Part shown: one piece after another, positions 32,569 through 44,959 of the stretch
Layout of the letters: each line of letters starts with the position of its first letter
Position numbering within the stretch: position 1 is the stretch's first letter
Origin: Odontocerum albicorne
Taxonomy: Eukaryota; Arthropoda; Insecta; Trichoptera; Odontoceridae
NCBI GenBank assembly: GCA_949825065.1
Contig: OX463845.1
Coordinates: forward strand, 30,069,315-30,133,314
Length of the DNA: 64,000 nucleotides
Reading direction: 5' to 3'
The notes under the pieces: generated by a model
Database searches by the model: none
What the model was told of the DNA's origin: nothing
What the model saw: only the letters and a program-made list of their open reading frames with translations
Translations under genes and position numbers: made by a program

Positions 32569-33975
32569 TCTCATCTCATCAACAAAAAAGCCCCCGGCCC
32601 CGATAAAATCAATAATCTCACCTTGAAAAAACTTCCGAAAAAAGCCATTTACGCCCTTACCGCCATTTACAATGCCTGCCTTCGACATAAATTCTTTCCA
32701 ACCCCATTCAAAAACGCCGACGTCATCATGTTCCCTAAACCGGGTAAAAGCCACGTTATCCCTGAAAATTACAGACCGATCAGTCTGCTCCCGACTCTAG
32801 GTAAAGTGCTCGAAAAATTAATCCTAGAACGTCTCTCGTTAGAAACTTACTCACGTAACATCATCCCAGATTCGCAACACGGATTTAGGCCATTACACTC
32901 TACCAACCATCAGCTTCTTCGCGTTGTAGAACACATCATCAAATACTTCAGCTCCAAAGGCCTCACGACCCTCCTTTCACTAGACGTGGCGAAAGCCTTC
33001 GACACAGTCTGGCTCAACGGACTCATATTCAAACTGCACAAGTCAGGTATTCCCCTCAGACTAGTGCAAATCATCGCATCATTCCTTGAAAATCGCTCCT
33101 TCTCCGTCAAAATAGACGGTATAAACTCATCCCCTCGCCCCATTCTGGCAGGTGTGCCCCAAGGTGCACTGTTGTCCCCTATCCTGTATAACATATACAC
33201 GAGCGATATGCCCCAATTTTCACGTACACATTGTATCACCGCGCAATACGCTGACGACACAGCCTTTCTCTCTTCATCGAAATATGAGTCCGTATCCCAC
33301 AACAGACTGCAAGACTTCATTCCCATTCTGGAGCACTGGTGCACCAAATGGAAGATCAAAATAAATCCCACCAAAAGCACAGCAGTCCGCTTCTCACGCA
33401 GATACATCAAACCCATCAGAACTCTTAAACTCTTCGGCCAGAGCGTCCCATGGTCAAAACACGTAAAATACCTAGGCCTCACATTAGACAGTAGACTTTC
33501 GTGGCATAAACACGCCCTCAATATCAAATCAAAAGCTCACGGAACACTCAAATCATTATTTCCCTTGATCAGTAAATACAGCAAACTTAGCACGCGCACT
33601 AAACTCCACCTATATAAAGCGGTCGTCAGACCGCAACTGACATACGCCCTTCCGGTCTGGGGCCACGCGAAGAAAACAACGCTACATCACATTCAGATCA
33701 TTCAAAACAAAGCCCTCCGCATAATTTTAAAAGCACCCTACATCGTCCGTAATTCAAGACTCCACGCAGATACCAAACTACATACTATCCCCGAACATAT
33801 GCGCGCTCTGGCCGAAAGGTTCTACAGCTCTATATCCCGTCATCCCAACCCAGTCATAAAAGCCTTAGATAACTACAACGCGAACACCAGTTACAGACAC
33901 ACTCGTCCGAAATCAATATTGCGAAACATCCCCCCGACCCCCCCCCTCTTTAACTCTAATCATCCCCCCAAATGA
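32569..33975 (+). pseudogene. Jockey-clade reverse transcriptase, N-terminally truncated but open
   Basis: An open frame of about 470 codons. In order: HLINKKAPGPDKINNLTLKK (RT start), PGKSHVIPENYRPISLLPTL, SQHGFRPLHSTNHQLLRVVE, LSLDVAKAFDTVWLNGLIFK (motif A), LAGVPQGALLSPILYNIYTS (motif B), TAQYADDTAFLSS (motif C, catalytic YADD intact), VKYLGLTLDSRLSWHKH, then the C-terminal TYALPVWGHAKKT and LRIILKAPYIVRNSRLH. The motif set is that of Jockey-clade elements. The endonuclease and ORF1 are missing because the copy is truncated at the junction. The RT frame has no stop, so the copy is young. It has no start codon of its own in LINE context. Confidence 0.88.
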
Positions 33976-34483
33976 CCCCCCGATTGTCACTCTGAACACC
34001 CCATCATCGATAATTCCTCCGGCAGACAGTTTACCCCCATAGGCAACCGCATTTCTCACCTTCAATAAACATTTTCTACACCTTAATATATTTATAAAAG
34101 TCACACATTTCCCCACTCATTTACTTATCTACATATACTATATTCATTCTTATAATTTATTCACAATTCATTTTTCATATTTTTTTTTTTTTTTTTTTTT
34201 TTTTTCACCCATTCAATATAAAACAGTGTGTGACGACACAAATTTATGTATATTTGTATTTAATATTATGTACATATCATCATATTTATATATGTATTTA
34301 ATCGTTTATAATTTCTCATAATCATTCATAAAATCAAAACAATTACCACAAACCTATCCTTTCCCGATTCCCAAAAAGATCCAAAAATTTCCAATAAATA
34401 TCTTATCAGTCAGAACTTATCCGATGAAGGAGTAAGGTGTCCTACCATCGGACCGAAACTCCGAACAAGCTATCCATCACTTG
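32569..34483 (+). mobile_element. Jockey-like LINE, 5'-truncated at the inverted-repeat junction
   Basis: The coding part begins at the start of the reverse transcriptase just after the arm ends. After the stop at 33975 comes a 3' UTR of about 500 bp with a T run (about 34183-34205) and a stem-loop near its end (TCCGATG/CATCGGA). The 3' limit, about 34483, is set by where the second copy (to 52061) stops matching. Everything from 34231 onward belongs also to the right arm. Confidence 0.8.
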
Positions 34484-36323
34484 GACTGACGTGTATACTC
34501 GTTAATTATTATTTTCGTCATTCATAATCTCCACATGTTCAAACCATCTTAATACTCTTTTCCTCATCTTACAATACTTAAAATAAATTTTCCATGCATG
34601 CATTTCTGATGTCTTAATTCCACATTTTTTCATACATTGAAACGTCACAGATTTTTCTTGGTGCACACATTTCCGCAGAAGTTATCTTACTTTTGTCATT
34701 TTGCTACTTCACTTACCTCAAGGTCGGCACCAGCTCATTTTAATGAATTGTCATTTTTGCTATAGTATTTTTGACGTAGCGTGGTTGGTGTAACATATAT
34801 TACATTAAGTGCTCTGTTTATCTTGTTTCCTGTCGATACCTTTTTTTCAATGTCCCTTTTAACGCCCTTTAAAATATAGTGAGAAGTATGTATATAGTTC
34901 TTGAGAGGTGTGCAAGGTAGTCGATAATACTTGGTATTTGGAAATCTATTTTCGAATTTGGAGGAGACCAATATACGTACTGGACTGTGGCATCAAAGAT
35001 AACGATGATCTCATTCACGAATAGTTTATATAGGCAGATGCTAAGCGGACTTATCATAGTTTAAATAATATGTTTGGATATGAAAATGTGTTTAGTAGAA
35101 ACTTAATATCATCTTTGGTATGAACTATCTTTCGGTTTGGTCCTTTCTAATACTTCTTAATTCATTCGTTTGTAATAGTATCCTTCAACACATCCGAATT
35201 GATGATGCGGATATGTTGAAGAGAGTGACCGGGAGAAAATATCGTATTTGACCCTAGTAATGGAGTTTTCGGATCAACACTATAATAAATATGTAAGTAA
35301 CTCACAGTTCGTCATCGCATACATTTGAAATATTACCACACGTGGACAGTCAACAACATTCGCACACGTTTAACGCATATGAGTATTGTTACCAAACGAA
35401 CTTTTAAACTAAACTAGTACCCATTTTTATTATTTATTTGGGTAACAACAGGAAAGGGTCTCGAACCCCCTAGATGGAAGATCAGCGTCTTTTTAAGTAG
35501 ATCACGGACGTAGTCATACTTTTTGATGGGAATAATATACTATAAGTGCGATTTATTGAGGTACGACTAAAACTCAAAATTAAAGAAAACAGACGTAGAT
35601 TATTTAAATATTGTATTACACTTTCGTTGTGTACAGTACAATCTGGCGGACTTATTGCCATGTGGAAATCTCTTCCAACTATAGTTCGGAAATTCTAGGA
35701 TGAGTCCTGTGACAGCTCACAAATTTGCCCCAATACAACCTTATGTAATGTATTTACCTAAATAATTTGCTATTTATAAGAATTGAGGCTTACATTAAAG
35801 TTGATTACTTAACATCGTTACAAGGTTGTATTGGGGCAAATTTGTGAGCTGTCACAGGACTCATCCTAGAATTTTCGAACTATAACCAGAAATATGTTAA
35901 AGAGATCTTAAGTGAAATCGCAATTGCTCAAATTGATAGCTATTCTGGCCCATGCACCGTTGGAATCGCAAACATCACGAATAATTTGTCTTATTATTTG
36001 GGCGCATTCTCTTTGAATGAATAAGTTCATTGACTATTACCGGTTATGTGCCATAAACTTTATCTTCAGTGAGTCTCATTCACTTCATTTTATCATTACT
36101 ATCATCAAATCATTATTATCATTACTATCATCACAAGAAGAAACATTATTTAAGTAAAACAAGATATTTTGATAGGGAGAGAGATGAAAATTACATAACT
36201 TTTGTTGTAATTATTCTTAAATTATAGGATAGGGTAGTACTATTCGTGGTTTTAGCTATTCAATGTGACTCTTGGAATTAATGCCTCGTGGATAAGGAGG
36301 TATTACCATACACCCATATAAAT
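34231..36323 (-). repeat. Right arm of the 2.09-kb inverted repeat
   Basis: Mirror of 30476-32568. Its first 253 bp (34231-34483) continue the 3' UTR of the LINE in the spacer, as shown by the colinear second copy of that LINE at 51361-52061. Beyond that lies DNA that flanks the LINE. So the repeat includes both transposon and flank, which excludes ordinary transposon termini as explanation. Confidence 0.95.
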
Positions 36324-37375
36324 ATAATTATAACTTAACATCTAATTGCCCGTAAATAATAACGGAAGTAAATATTTTTTTTCATTATGAAGTTTTTATG
36401 GTGCATCATGTTACTGCATCTCTAGAGTTTTGCTTGCTCGTTATTTACGCGATCGTCTTTTCCTTTTAGCAACTGCAGTTGTTTTTGCAGCTATCTTTTC
36501 ATTTTGATCCATAATAATAAGTTTGGAATACTTTATACTAAATTTTTAAATCCGTTTGCAGAATAAAACTGGAAATCTTCAAGTTCATTTATTTACATAG
36601 CAACAGTATAAAGTGAGTGAGAGTGATATGTGAATCTAATAATTGAGTGTTAATATAAAATCATAAATGTTAGAAAAATTCTCACTTAATATAAACTGCT
36701 TTCTAGATAAAATATTAATATTTTTCTGTTCCAAAGTAAAGTTATTTTTTCTTAATATTATTTATCATTGTTATTTTACGTCATATAATCATATCAAGAA
36801 CTGACAGCCGTCAAATAATATTTGAAAAATAATAACTATTCAACAGTAACCACGAAAACACACAATGTTACACACGGATGTAGTTACAACTGATTACATA
36901 CTCGTATTATTTAATATCAAACAAATCAATTCGTTCTTATTGTTCCTCGCGGTCAAATCTGAGAGAGGCTTTTAACTAACGTTGTTCTGAAACTACGTGT
37001 ACTTATTTTTATCATCGAAATTTGTCATTGCCGCGAGTATGGGAAGATAAGGGTAAACGTGGCGACACTATTTTTCGATACTAATGTGGGTAGTTACCTG
37101 TCCTGGCGAGTCTATATTGTCCTTGAGGGAATTCAACTCTATGAATAGAGAAGTTACTCTGTTAACTAGTTACAAGAACATGGGACGAGGTCTTAATATG
37201 ATCATAAGGCTGTACACGCATACACGAAGCATTACCCTTGTCGTAGGTCATATGAATATGATTGACCATAATTTAATATTTTCAGGATATTGATGGTTTA
37301 GCATAAAAATAAAAACACTTTTATTTAATCTTCGTAGATTGAATATTTTGTATTATGTTATTCCTTAACATTGAG
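36324..37375. other. AT-rich non-coding DNA
   Basis: No gene or element recognised. A minus-strand frame of about 24 codons near 36450-36515 is rich in lysine and arginine but has no support. Confidence 0.35.
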
Positions 37376-37660
37376 ACAATTCGGCCACGAAAGAAGAATG
37401 AATGATAAAAGATTTACAATACAATCTATATAAGTAGTACATAAGGTATGAAAAGTTTTGGTAGAGCTAGAAAAACGTGGCACGACCAAATTAATCAAAT
37501 TCTGCAAGAATGAAGAGTGAAAATTCTTTGTAGTAGGAGAGAATCCATGACTTGGTGTATGGACACGGTAGAAGCGAAAGATGTGTGCCTGGATAAAATG
37601 AAGTAGATATTTGTTCTCTCTGCCTATCTCTATAGGAAGATGGCATGCCGATGATGATGA
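37376..37660 (+). mobile_element. LINE family A 3' scrap
   Basis: Blocks equivalent to GHERRMNDKR, GRARKTWHDQINQIL and SMTWCMDTVEAKDVCLD, with the usual tail (TGCCTATCTCTATAGGAAGA), match the C-terminus and 3' end of LINE family A. Frames are broken. Confidence 0.6.
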
Positions 37661-37724
37661 TGTTAGTCCTGATGCTATGCTAATTATTGTACACTAAAAT
37701 ACTACATAGTAGGCTTCAAAGGTT

Positions 37725-38040
37725 TAAGTAAAGATTGACGTAATTTTTTGCTTGTCTGCTTTGATATACTATAATACAGAGTAGCTCATAAGTCGCCCTC
37801 CAATGTTCCAAGGGGTTATTGTGAATCTTATGGTTTGAATTCTTGCACCAACTGTACGGAAAGAGGCGCAAACCGCTTCTTAAGATTCGTCGCAGTCTTT
37901 CGAAACATCCCGAATTCAACTGAAAGTCGTTTAATTGAAGTTGCTCGATCGTAAGTAACATTCTCTTGTGCCCTTCTAATATTCTCATTAGTGCGGATAG
38001 TACGCGGGTTTCGGACTCAAGGTAAATCAACTCGATTCTG
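37725..38040 (-). pseudogene. Transposase-like N-terminal HTH fragment
   Basis: With one frameshift the minus strand reads RNPRTIRTNENIRRAQENVT, IKRLSVEFGMFRKTATNLKK and LSVQLVQEFKP. This resembles the paired helix-turn-helix N-terminus of insect Tc/mariner-like transposon proteins of the kind VRTPENIERVR...LGIS..SV..IL..DL...PYK.Q..QELKP. The family is not fixed, and no catalytic part is seen. Confidence 0.45.
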
Positions 38041-38726
38041 ATCCTTGCTATCGAAAACGGGCAATTAATATCCTAATCGTAGATCTTGCTGGAAAATTTT
38101 CATCAGTGAAATTAGTTTATATGCGCGTTTGTGTTTGAATAATTGATTATTAATTTGCGGAATAAAGTTCGACCATTTTAGTACGTTTCTCTGTTAAATT
38201 CTCCGTAATAAAACTTAAGGAAGCCTTTTAAATTGTTTGAAAAATATAATTTTTAAATAAACTAAAATAATATGAAGTGCTTGAAACTGGAGCGCAACTG
38301 ATAGGCCACCTTGTATTGTTACAAATGTTGAAAATGGAAATCTACAAACTAAAAACTCTCAGAAGCAAATTTGGAACAAATTGCATGACTAAAATAAAAT
38401 CTCCGAGGGACAAGGTAAATACTAGTACGATTCCCAGTGTTGAGGGAACGATCCAAATGAAAACAAAAGGAAATACGAGTAAGATAGTCATAATGAATAG
38501 ATAATTTAAGTCAATAGCATAATTTAAGAATCATCTTACTTCAAAGATGTATACAATATTTTGAGGTTGTTTGAAATCAAAGAATCGAAGGCATAAATTT
38601 CAAGGGAAACTTGATATAATATTATTACATTTTTTAAATATAACTCGACGTGCGCTTGTTGATGGAAGCAAAATGGGTTATATGAAAAGCAATTTCGTAT
38701 TTTTAGGTCAAATTCAAACACAAAAT

Positions 38727-38880
38727 TACGCCAAATATAAGTGGAAGGTGGTTTTCGATATTTTCAGTAACTCGGCAATCTCTCGTGTGGTAGAACTCTG
38801 GTTATTCTGGATCAAAGCCTTGATTTCGTCTTGACTCGGCATCAGTAATAACCAGTTTTCCAGAGCGGACGCTATCTTCG
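38727..38880 (-). pseudogene. Mariner transposase N-terminal fragment
   Basis: The minus strand encodes DEIKALIQNNQSSTTREIAE followed by LLKISKTTFHLYL, the second helix-turn-helix of an irritans-like mariner transposase, preceded by a frameshifted SGKLVITDA. No terminal repeats or catalytic part found. Confidence 0.6.
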
Positions 38881-40199
38881 AGTATCGTACTACCATTGCG
38901 ATTTTTAACCACATTTGGCACACATGATTGTTGCCATACGCTGTACACAATTTTTTTTTGTTTTGTGTCGCAAATTTTCATAAAATCATCAAGTACCGAA
39001 AATCAAGTTATTTTGTTCTATCTTCAAAATGTTGACAACTTTTAACTATTACCTTTCATAATAATATACATTCAGTACATTTAAATTGAAGTTAGCAACG
39101 AATAGTATGTCCTTAATACATATATCCGAAAAAAAACGAAACTACTTTCAGGACATCATGTTATTCTTAAATCTTGATCATTAAATCATATCCCACATAA
39201 TCTACAAAAAGTTAAGAAGCGGCACTAGAAAAAAACTTTACGTAATTATGTACTTATGATACATTAAAATTTCGCTAAAACGATTTTTTTCTCGCGGCTC
39301 GAGTTTTGGACTCCTCCTTTTTAGTTTGACTTCATCAAGTAATGCTTATCAAAGAGTTCAAAGCTCGAGTCTAAATGTGCTATAGCATATAAGGGAAATT
39401 TACAAAGTTTGTTAATTTGGAGGTTTGGAAGTTTCCACGGAGGTATATGAGTGAACGACAAATGCGAATGTAGAACGTGCGATGAGGAGTTGTTGGATAT
39501 GTTTTGGATGTGGTTCTTGAGATTATGACATGGTTAGAATTTTCAGTTAATGTTTCAGTAGAGTGTTTAAGTATTAAGGAAAAACATTTGAAATTTGTGA
39601 TTTAGGAATAACTAAGTTCACTATATGAACGAAATGGAGACTTTTCATTGTTACCAACTTGCACTCTGCGATTCGCCTTTCCATTAAATCAATGTAAATT
39701 GTAAATGTTGTATTGTAGATAGTAAAAAAAATATGGTTATTAAATTTCAAATTCTTCGAAAACGAAATACACTTTTCTTTTGAGGAATATATAGGTACAA
39801 ATCATTGTTTATTTTAAGAATAGAAAAAACTGTTCTAACTTTTTTAATCTCAAATAATACGATTAATATGTTATCTGATATTAATATGCGCTTACTTTTT
39901 AAAGTACCTATGGCAAATATTTGACGACATATATTTTAAAAATAATTATGAATATCTTCCCTTTTCCTAAAATCTTTCTTTAATAGGCAATCCACCCACA
40001 TTTGCATAATTTAATTTATTAATAAACATAATTTCCTAAAACCATATAATGATGTATTTTCTTAAGAGTTACTTGAAATAATGAACGAAATCTCTGCAAT
40101 TAGGAACGAGCTAAATTGAAGTTTGATATTTTATATTGGATACATAATGTTCAATTTTTTAACAAAATATATTACAAGATTTTGGGAAATTGTGCTTAG
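38881..40199. other. Non-coding DNA with weak dispersed repeat
   Basis: The stretch 39410-39620 shares short blocks (GCGAATGT, GATGAGGAGTT) with 50110-50350, suggesting an unidentified old repeat. No coding region. Confidence 0.3.
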
Positions 40200-40960
40200 T
40201 AATAAATTTATTTATGCAAATGTGAGTGGAAGTCGTGACAAAGGAAAGTATGGTTGGATCAAGTGAATGATACTTTGAAAGAAGGACACGTAGAAAGTCA
40301 GAGAAATCGTAAGAGTTATATGAGAAGGTGTATGGATGTAGAAGGGGCGAAGGATATGTGTCGAGAGAGCAAAGTCTGGCACTCTGCCTCTATTTCTACC
40401 CCGACAAGAAAATGGCGTGATGGTAAGTACTACCTTGATCAAAAAGTTTTAGGACCGGCCACCGTGTGGCGCCGTCAGTCACCCGATTGGAATTCTTTTT
40501 TTTTGTTAGGTTACCACATCTATCATTGACACTTCCCTCCAAATTTCAGCGTCATAGCTTGAAATTTGTAAAAGTTACGCTGCGCTGAGTACATCTACCT
40601 TTGTGCGTGTTTTCGATTTTTTACAAGTTTGAAAATGGCATCAACTGTGCATCAACGAGTTTGCATTAAATTTTGTGTGAAAAACGGATTTAACGGTCCG
40701 CAGACCTTGGAAATGTTGGAGAAGTGTTTGAGTACCAAAAATTGAGTACCAGCGGTGTTTCGAGGATTGGATCAAGCGCTGGCATAAGTGCGTTGCAGTC
40801 GATGGGGAATAAATACTTTGAAGGGGACCATATCGATTTTGATGAATAAACTTATATTTTCGATTTTATGAATAAAGTCCTAAAACTTTTTGATCAAGGT
40901 AGTATGTTTATTAATTTTAAAATATTGTTGAATTCACAGAATTGTATGTTCAAGTTAAGA
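40200..40960 (+). mobile_element. LINE family A 3' fragment, split by a mariner deletion derivative
   Basis: Before the insertion the frame reads DQVNDTLKEGHVESQRNRKS and RRCMDVEGAKDMCRE, with the tail TCTACCCCGACAAGAAAATG. The 3' tail stops at GATGGTAAG and resumes with GTATGTT after 40901. Confidence 0.65.
40433..40899 (+). mobile_element. Mariner-type MITE (internal deletion derivative)
   Basis: Perfect terminal inverted repeats of at least 23 bp (CCTTGATCAAAAAGTTTTAG) are flanked by TA on both sides; length 467 bp. It keeps the first transposase codons (ATG at 40634: MASTVHQRVCIKFCVKNGF) and the last (FEDWIKRWHKCVAVDG, EGDHIDFDE) joined by a deletion of the whole catalytic core. It belongs to a different Tc/mariner lineage from the copies in ecd. 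Confidence 0.85.
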
Positions 40961-41159
40961 ATAAATATGAAAAAAAGAAATACTTCGCCTATGAAACACG
41001 AACTCATTACATCCTAAAGACATTTCGGAAATGATACGCTCCTTATAAATCAGGCGAGGACAGATTTCCTATTTTTTTAAACAGTACTCTTAAAACAAGA
41101 TGTTTGATAAATTGAATAATAAGTAAGAATCTTCCAATCATATTTCACTTGTGATGTAG

Positions 41160-41235
41160 CACGCTTTCGTCGAATTATTGCCATGTGGTAATATCTTGCA
41201 ACCAACCAGAAATATATTAAAGAGGACTGATTTGA
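41160..41235 (-). mobile_element. CR1-like 3' end, reverse
   Basis: Reverse complement of the CR1-like tail: GGTTGGTTGCAAGATATTAC and the partner of the hairpin (ATTGCCATGTGGTAAT). Confidence 0.55.
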
Positions 41236-43851
41236 AAATCAGACTGATACCAATTTAAAAAAATGTACCTACAGGAAGTGAACACACAATCTCCAGGTGG
41301 GAAGATAGATAAGATGACGACTAGGCGACGGAGATCGTCAAAAAATGTATAATTTTTTTTTTCAAATAATCAAAATTAATTTAAATGCATGGTAACACTA
41401 ATCTTTGGTAAATTCTGCGAAGTATAATGGGGATGGAGTTCAAGTAATCCCTTAGCTTATATTCAAACCATAGATGTTATGTTGTTCTGTATAATCTTAC
41501 AAGATAAGACCTTTTATTTGTACGTACAGCTGTTTGTGAACTTTTGACTCATTTCTGCACCCATTTAGGAAGATCTACGAATTACACGTAGATATATATT
41601 TTGAATAAGTTACAATATGTTTAAGATTTTTAACTTTTCTCAATAATTGCATGTTAATGTAATAATTAGTAAAATTAATTTTGGCTGTTTTAATATAAAA
41701 AAACTGTTCAAATTATTGGGTCTATTCTGAGAATATTATAAAAAATGTTTTTATTTCCGACCACACTTCCAAATAGATATATAGCGTTGTTTAATGATAA
41801 AGCATTATTTAAAGAGTGCTTCGTTTTGGGTAGGTAGTTCATAAGTGTCATAAAGGTAGTTCATAAGTGTCACTAAATAAATTAATGTGTAATTTATGAT
41901 ATTAACGGATCACGGATTGCATTGAATCAGTCCCATTAAATAAGGTGCACGTCTCTCTCCAGGATCGCTGCTCCAACATTTTGGAGAGACATTAGAAACA
42001 GGGATGAGATATTCGACCTACTGGATGACCCCAGATATACTTTGCATAACCACCAGTTCCCAGCCTATGTGGATTATTCCTGTGAAGGTAATACCATTTA
42101 GCTCTAAACTGCTCTGTAGGACCTCGATACTTCTTAACAGGCTCCGAACAGGAATTAGGAGAACCAAGGATAAAACATTAAATATTACATTATGGATCAA
42201 CTCTCTATGTTTAAGGTAAGAAGTAGTCCACGCGACACTTGCTGCAGTGCCAGGAGAGTCCGGTGTTTTGCACCAAAAAGGACTTGATTCGTGGAACGCT
42301 TTGTGTTGTCCAGGTGGCAGAATTCTGGGCGGAAATAATTTAGTGCCTTGACACGACAAGAAGGTGGAATAATATTTTAAAGTATATTTTAAACCTGCAA
42401 GTCGATTGATTATTCACCAGACTACTGTCATAGGTAATACTGCTATCCGTTATGTTTTGACAGATTTATAAATTATAGTATTAAAATTATGTTGGATGAT
42501 ACAACCAAAAGGTTAATAAAAACCCTCAACCAATTTTAAAAGATAAAGCTGCTTCTGGTTAGTAACCATCCAAAGTGATATTCATTTCCTCTTCTTAAGA
42601 GTCGGGGTAGAAGTGGTGCCACAATACTTCTCCGGGTGAGTCTTCCCTGGGACATTTCGGGAACGATATTCTAATCCAGTTAACTTCTGTGTTCGAACAG
42701 TCCTTTTAATATGCCGATTCCATATTCATCAGATTTTCCCACTGAACGTCTTCTCTTGGATGTTATCCTGAACAATCTATTCGGAATTTGGCATTCTTAC
42801 CACCTTCCATGCCAACTGATGGTTTTTAGAATGTTAAATTAAGAGTATGACCGGAATGAGGTCTGTAGATCTGTTTTAACGTTTAAGGAGTATTATCCAA
42901 GCATATACATAAAAAATGCGGACTAGTACCGTGAGCAAAATCCATACTTTTTGCAATAAAGGTGTCGCTGAAATCTCTCTTGGCCTCGTTCATCTATCAG
43001 GGAGTTCTGGATTCCTCTCGAGTTACATATGAGTAAGCTGCACTCCGATCTACTGTGAATCAGTGAATTACAAAGAGATTTCATAACATCCCCACCACAT
43101 AATGTTTTAGAGACTTTTATTATAAAAACCATAACTTTATTAGCAGATAAATATATACTCTTGGTATGAGATTTAATTGATTATTCTAATGATTTGCTGA
43201 TAACATTATCGTTACATTATTAAAAAAACATAATATTCAGACAATAAAATAATGACTACCGAGAAAAATATTATATAATTCAAAATCTGTTTCTGTGAAA
43301 AAATAATATTTATCCAACGGAACTACACAGAATGTATTATATTAAGAGTGAAAAATATAATTCACTCCAAGGATCAATATTTTCCATTTCACTAAATCCC
43401 ATCAAGATATTTGATATTATGTCCTGGAGCCGATTTCATTACGGTTTTCATTCATTCTTCATTTTCCATTGAAATACCGGTGTTGAAAATGGATTTTCAT
43501 TTTTGTTTGAAAAGCGTCGAAGCCATTATACGAAAAAAAATAACAATTTCATTTTTCAAATAAGAGTACCTACTTCATTTCAACGCTTAGTATATTTCTT
43601 GTTATAAAACGATTTAAAAATATATAAGATCTATCTTTTTGCCTGAATTATGTCAACAATAGTAACAAATTGTTAAGTTGATTACAATAATAAACTTAAC
43701 AATTTGTGTACAGTATTTTTTGTCATATTTAAATATACAAAATGTGTTACAGTACAAAATGGCTATGTATATTATATGGATATGTATATAAGAGTTGTAT
43801 TCACTTAACGAAGCTGTAACAGGTTTTTTAAATTAATTTAGAATAAAGTCT
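41236..43851. other. Non-coding DNA; unidentified coding-like patch at 41940-42360
   Basis: Most of this is AT-rich with nothing recognisable. The patch at 41940-42360 has higher GC and an open minus-strand frame of 113 codons (42018-42359). On the plus strand frames such as DEIFDLLDDPRYTLHNHQFP also look protein-like but stop early. No family recognised. Confidence 0.3.
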
Positions 43852-43940
43852 CATTTAACCTCAGTATATCCTGTACCCCTCAACATAGTCAACAAATTGG
43901 TGATGTGAACATTTAACCTCAATATATCCTGTACCCCTCA
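43852..43940. repeat. Two direct copies of a 31-bp sequence, 57-bp period
   Basis: CATTTAACCTCAGTATATCC...TGTACCCCTCA occurs at about 43853 and again at about 43910 with one difference. Confidence 0.8.
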
Positions 43941-44524
43941 CGAACTTTTTAACCAGACTAGAACGTTTGTTTTACTTTTTTTTCCGCCACCGTTGGAAAT
44001 TGAACCCAAATCCCCGGGTGGACCACCGTGATACTAATTATTTCACAAAGGTCATTGATTAACATAATGCTATGTGGTAAAGGTATGCCCACTGATAATA
44101 CTTTTGGAAAGTAAAAAACATGGTTCTGGTTTCAGCTTTGGATATAACGCAATAACTGCACAATCTTCAATATCAACCATATTTTGTGAAGCAGATTTTA
44201 TAGAATTGTGGCAGTGAAGGGGAAGAACTAGGGTCGATATCGCGGTTAGGAAATGTCGACCGTCAACTGTTACAAAACACGACAGTACGAGGAAGACAGT
44301 AAGTACTTGTATCACTTCTGCAGTCCGGGTTTGATCTCATGTGAAATGAAAAAATCTGGGAAAAATTAAGTAATGCTTTGTATTAGACAGATTGCTTTCC
44401 ATTCCATCATGAATATGTGGATTCAGCTACTTCACTGCCTGATAACATTCAGACTCGATTCCCGCTGGAACCCATTTAAAAAAAGGATTGTACTCTTGTT
44501 TTCATCTAAGGCCTTTTAAACATA

Positions 44525-44840
44525 TCTCTGGTTGGTTGGAAGAGGTTGCCACATGGCAATAAACCCGCGAAGTTGTACTGTACACAACAAAAGGATTGTA
44601 CAAGATTTGCGTGTAAGAGGTAGACCGAGGAAATTTTGGTTTGATCAAGTGGACCAATTTCCAAAGAAGGTAAGTACATGTATAAATAACAGAAGATTGT
44701 GTATGATGAGATGTATGTATGTGGAGAAGGCGTAAGTTGTGTATTTGAATAGAAAAGTAAGTATTTTTTGTCTCTGCTTATCCCGCAAGATATACGGCGT
44801 GATATGTATCATATGTGTATGTACTAAAATGTTTTTTAAT
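44525..44840 (+). mobile_element. CR1-like 3' end joined to LINE family A 3' scrap
   Basis: GGTTGGTTGGAAGAGGTTGC with hairpin TTGCCACATGGCAATAAA and TTGTACTGTACACAACAAAA is followed by RGRPRKFWFDQVDQ, RRLCMMRCMYVEKA and the family A tail. Probably one element inserted in the other; the boundary is near 44600. Confidence 0.55.
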
Positions 44841-44959
44841 TTTATTGTTATTTTTCTTAAAATATGTGATAAGTATATTTTTTTAATGAATTTTTTATTT
44901 TTTTTATTTATATCACTTGACGTCTCTACCAACCTACTGTCCCGCTTCTGCCGATATTA

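Noticed and set aside
34180..34206. T run as a poly(A) tail of a minus-strand retroposon
   Set aside because: It lies inside the Jockey-like 3' UTR and is also present, shorter, in the second copy; it is internal sequence.
31828..34971. Two identical 78-codon frames that look like a duplicated gene
   Set aside because: They are mirror positions in the arms of the large inverted repeat and derive from LINE family A sequence.
36450..36515. Small lysine/arginine-rich minus-strand frame (MDQNEKIAAKTTAVAKRKRR)
   Set aside because: Only about 24 codons; might be a Helitron N-terminal scrap but nothing around it supports this.
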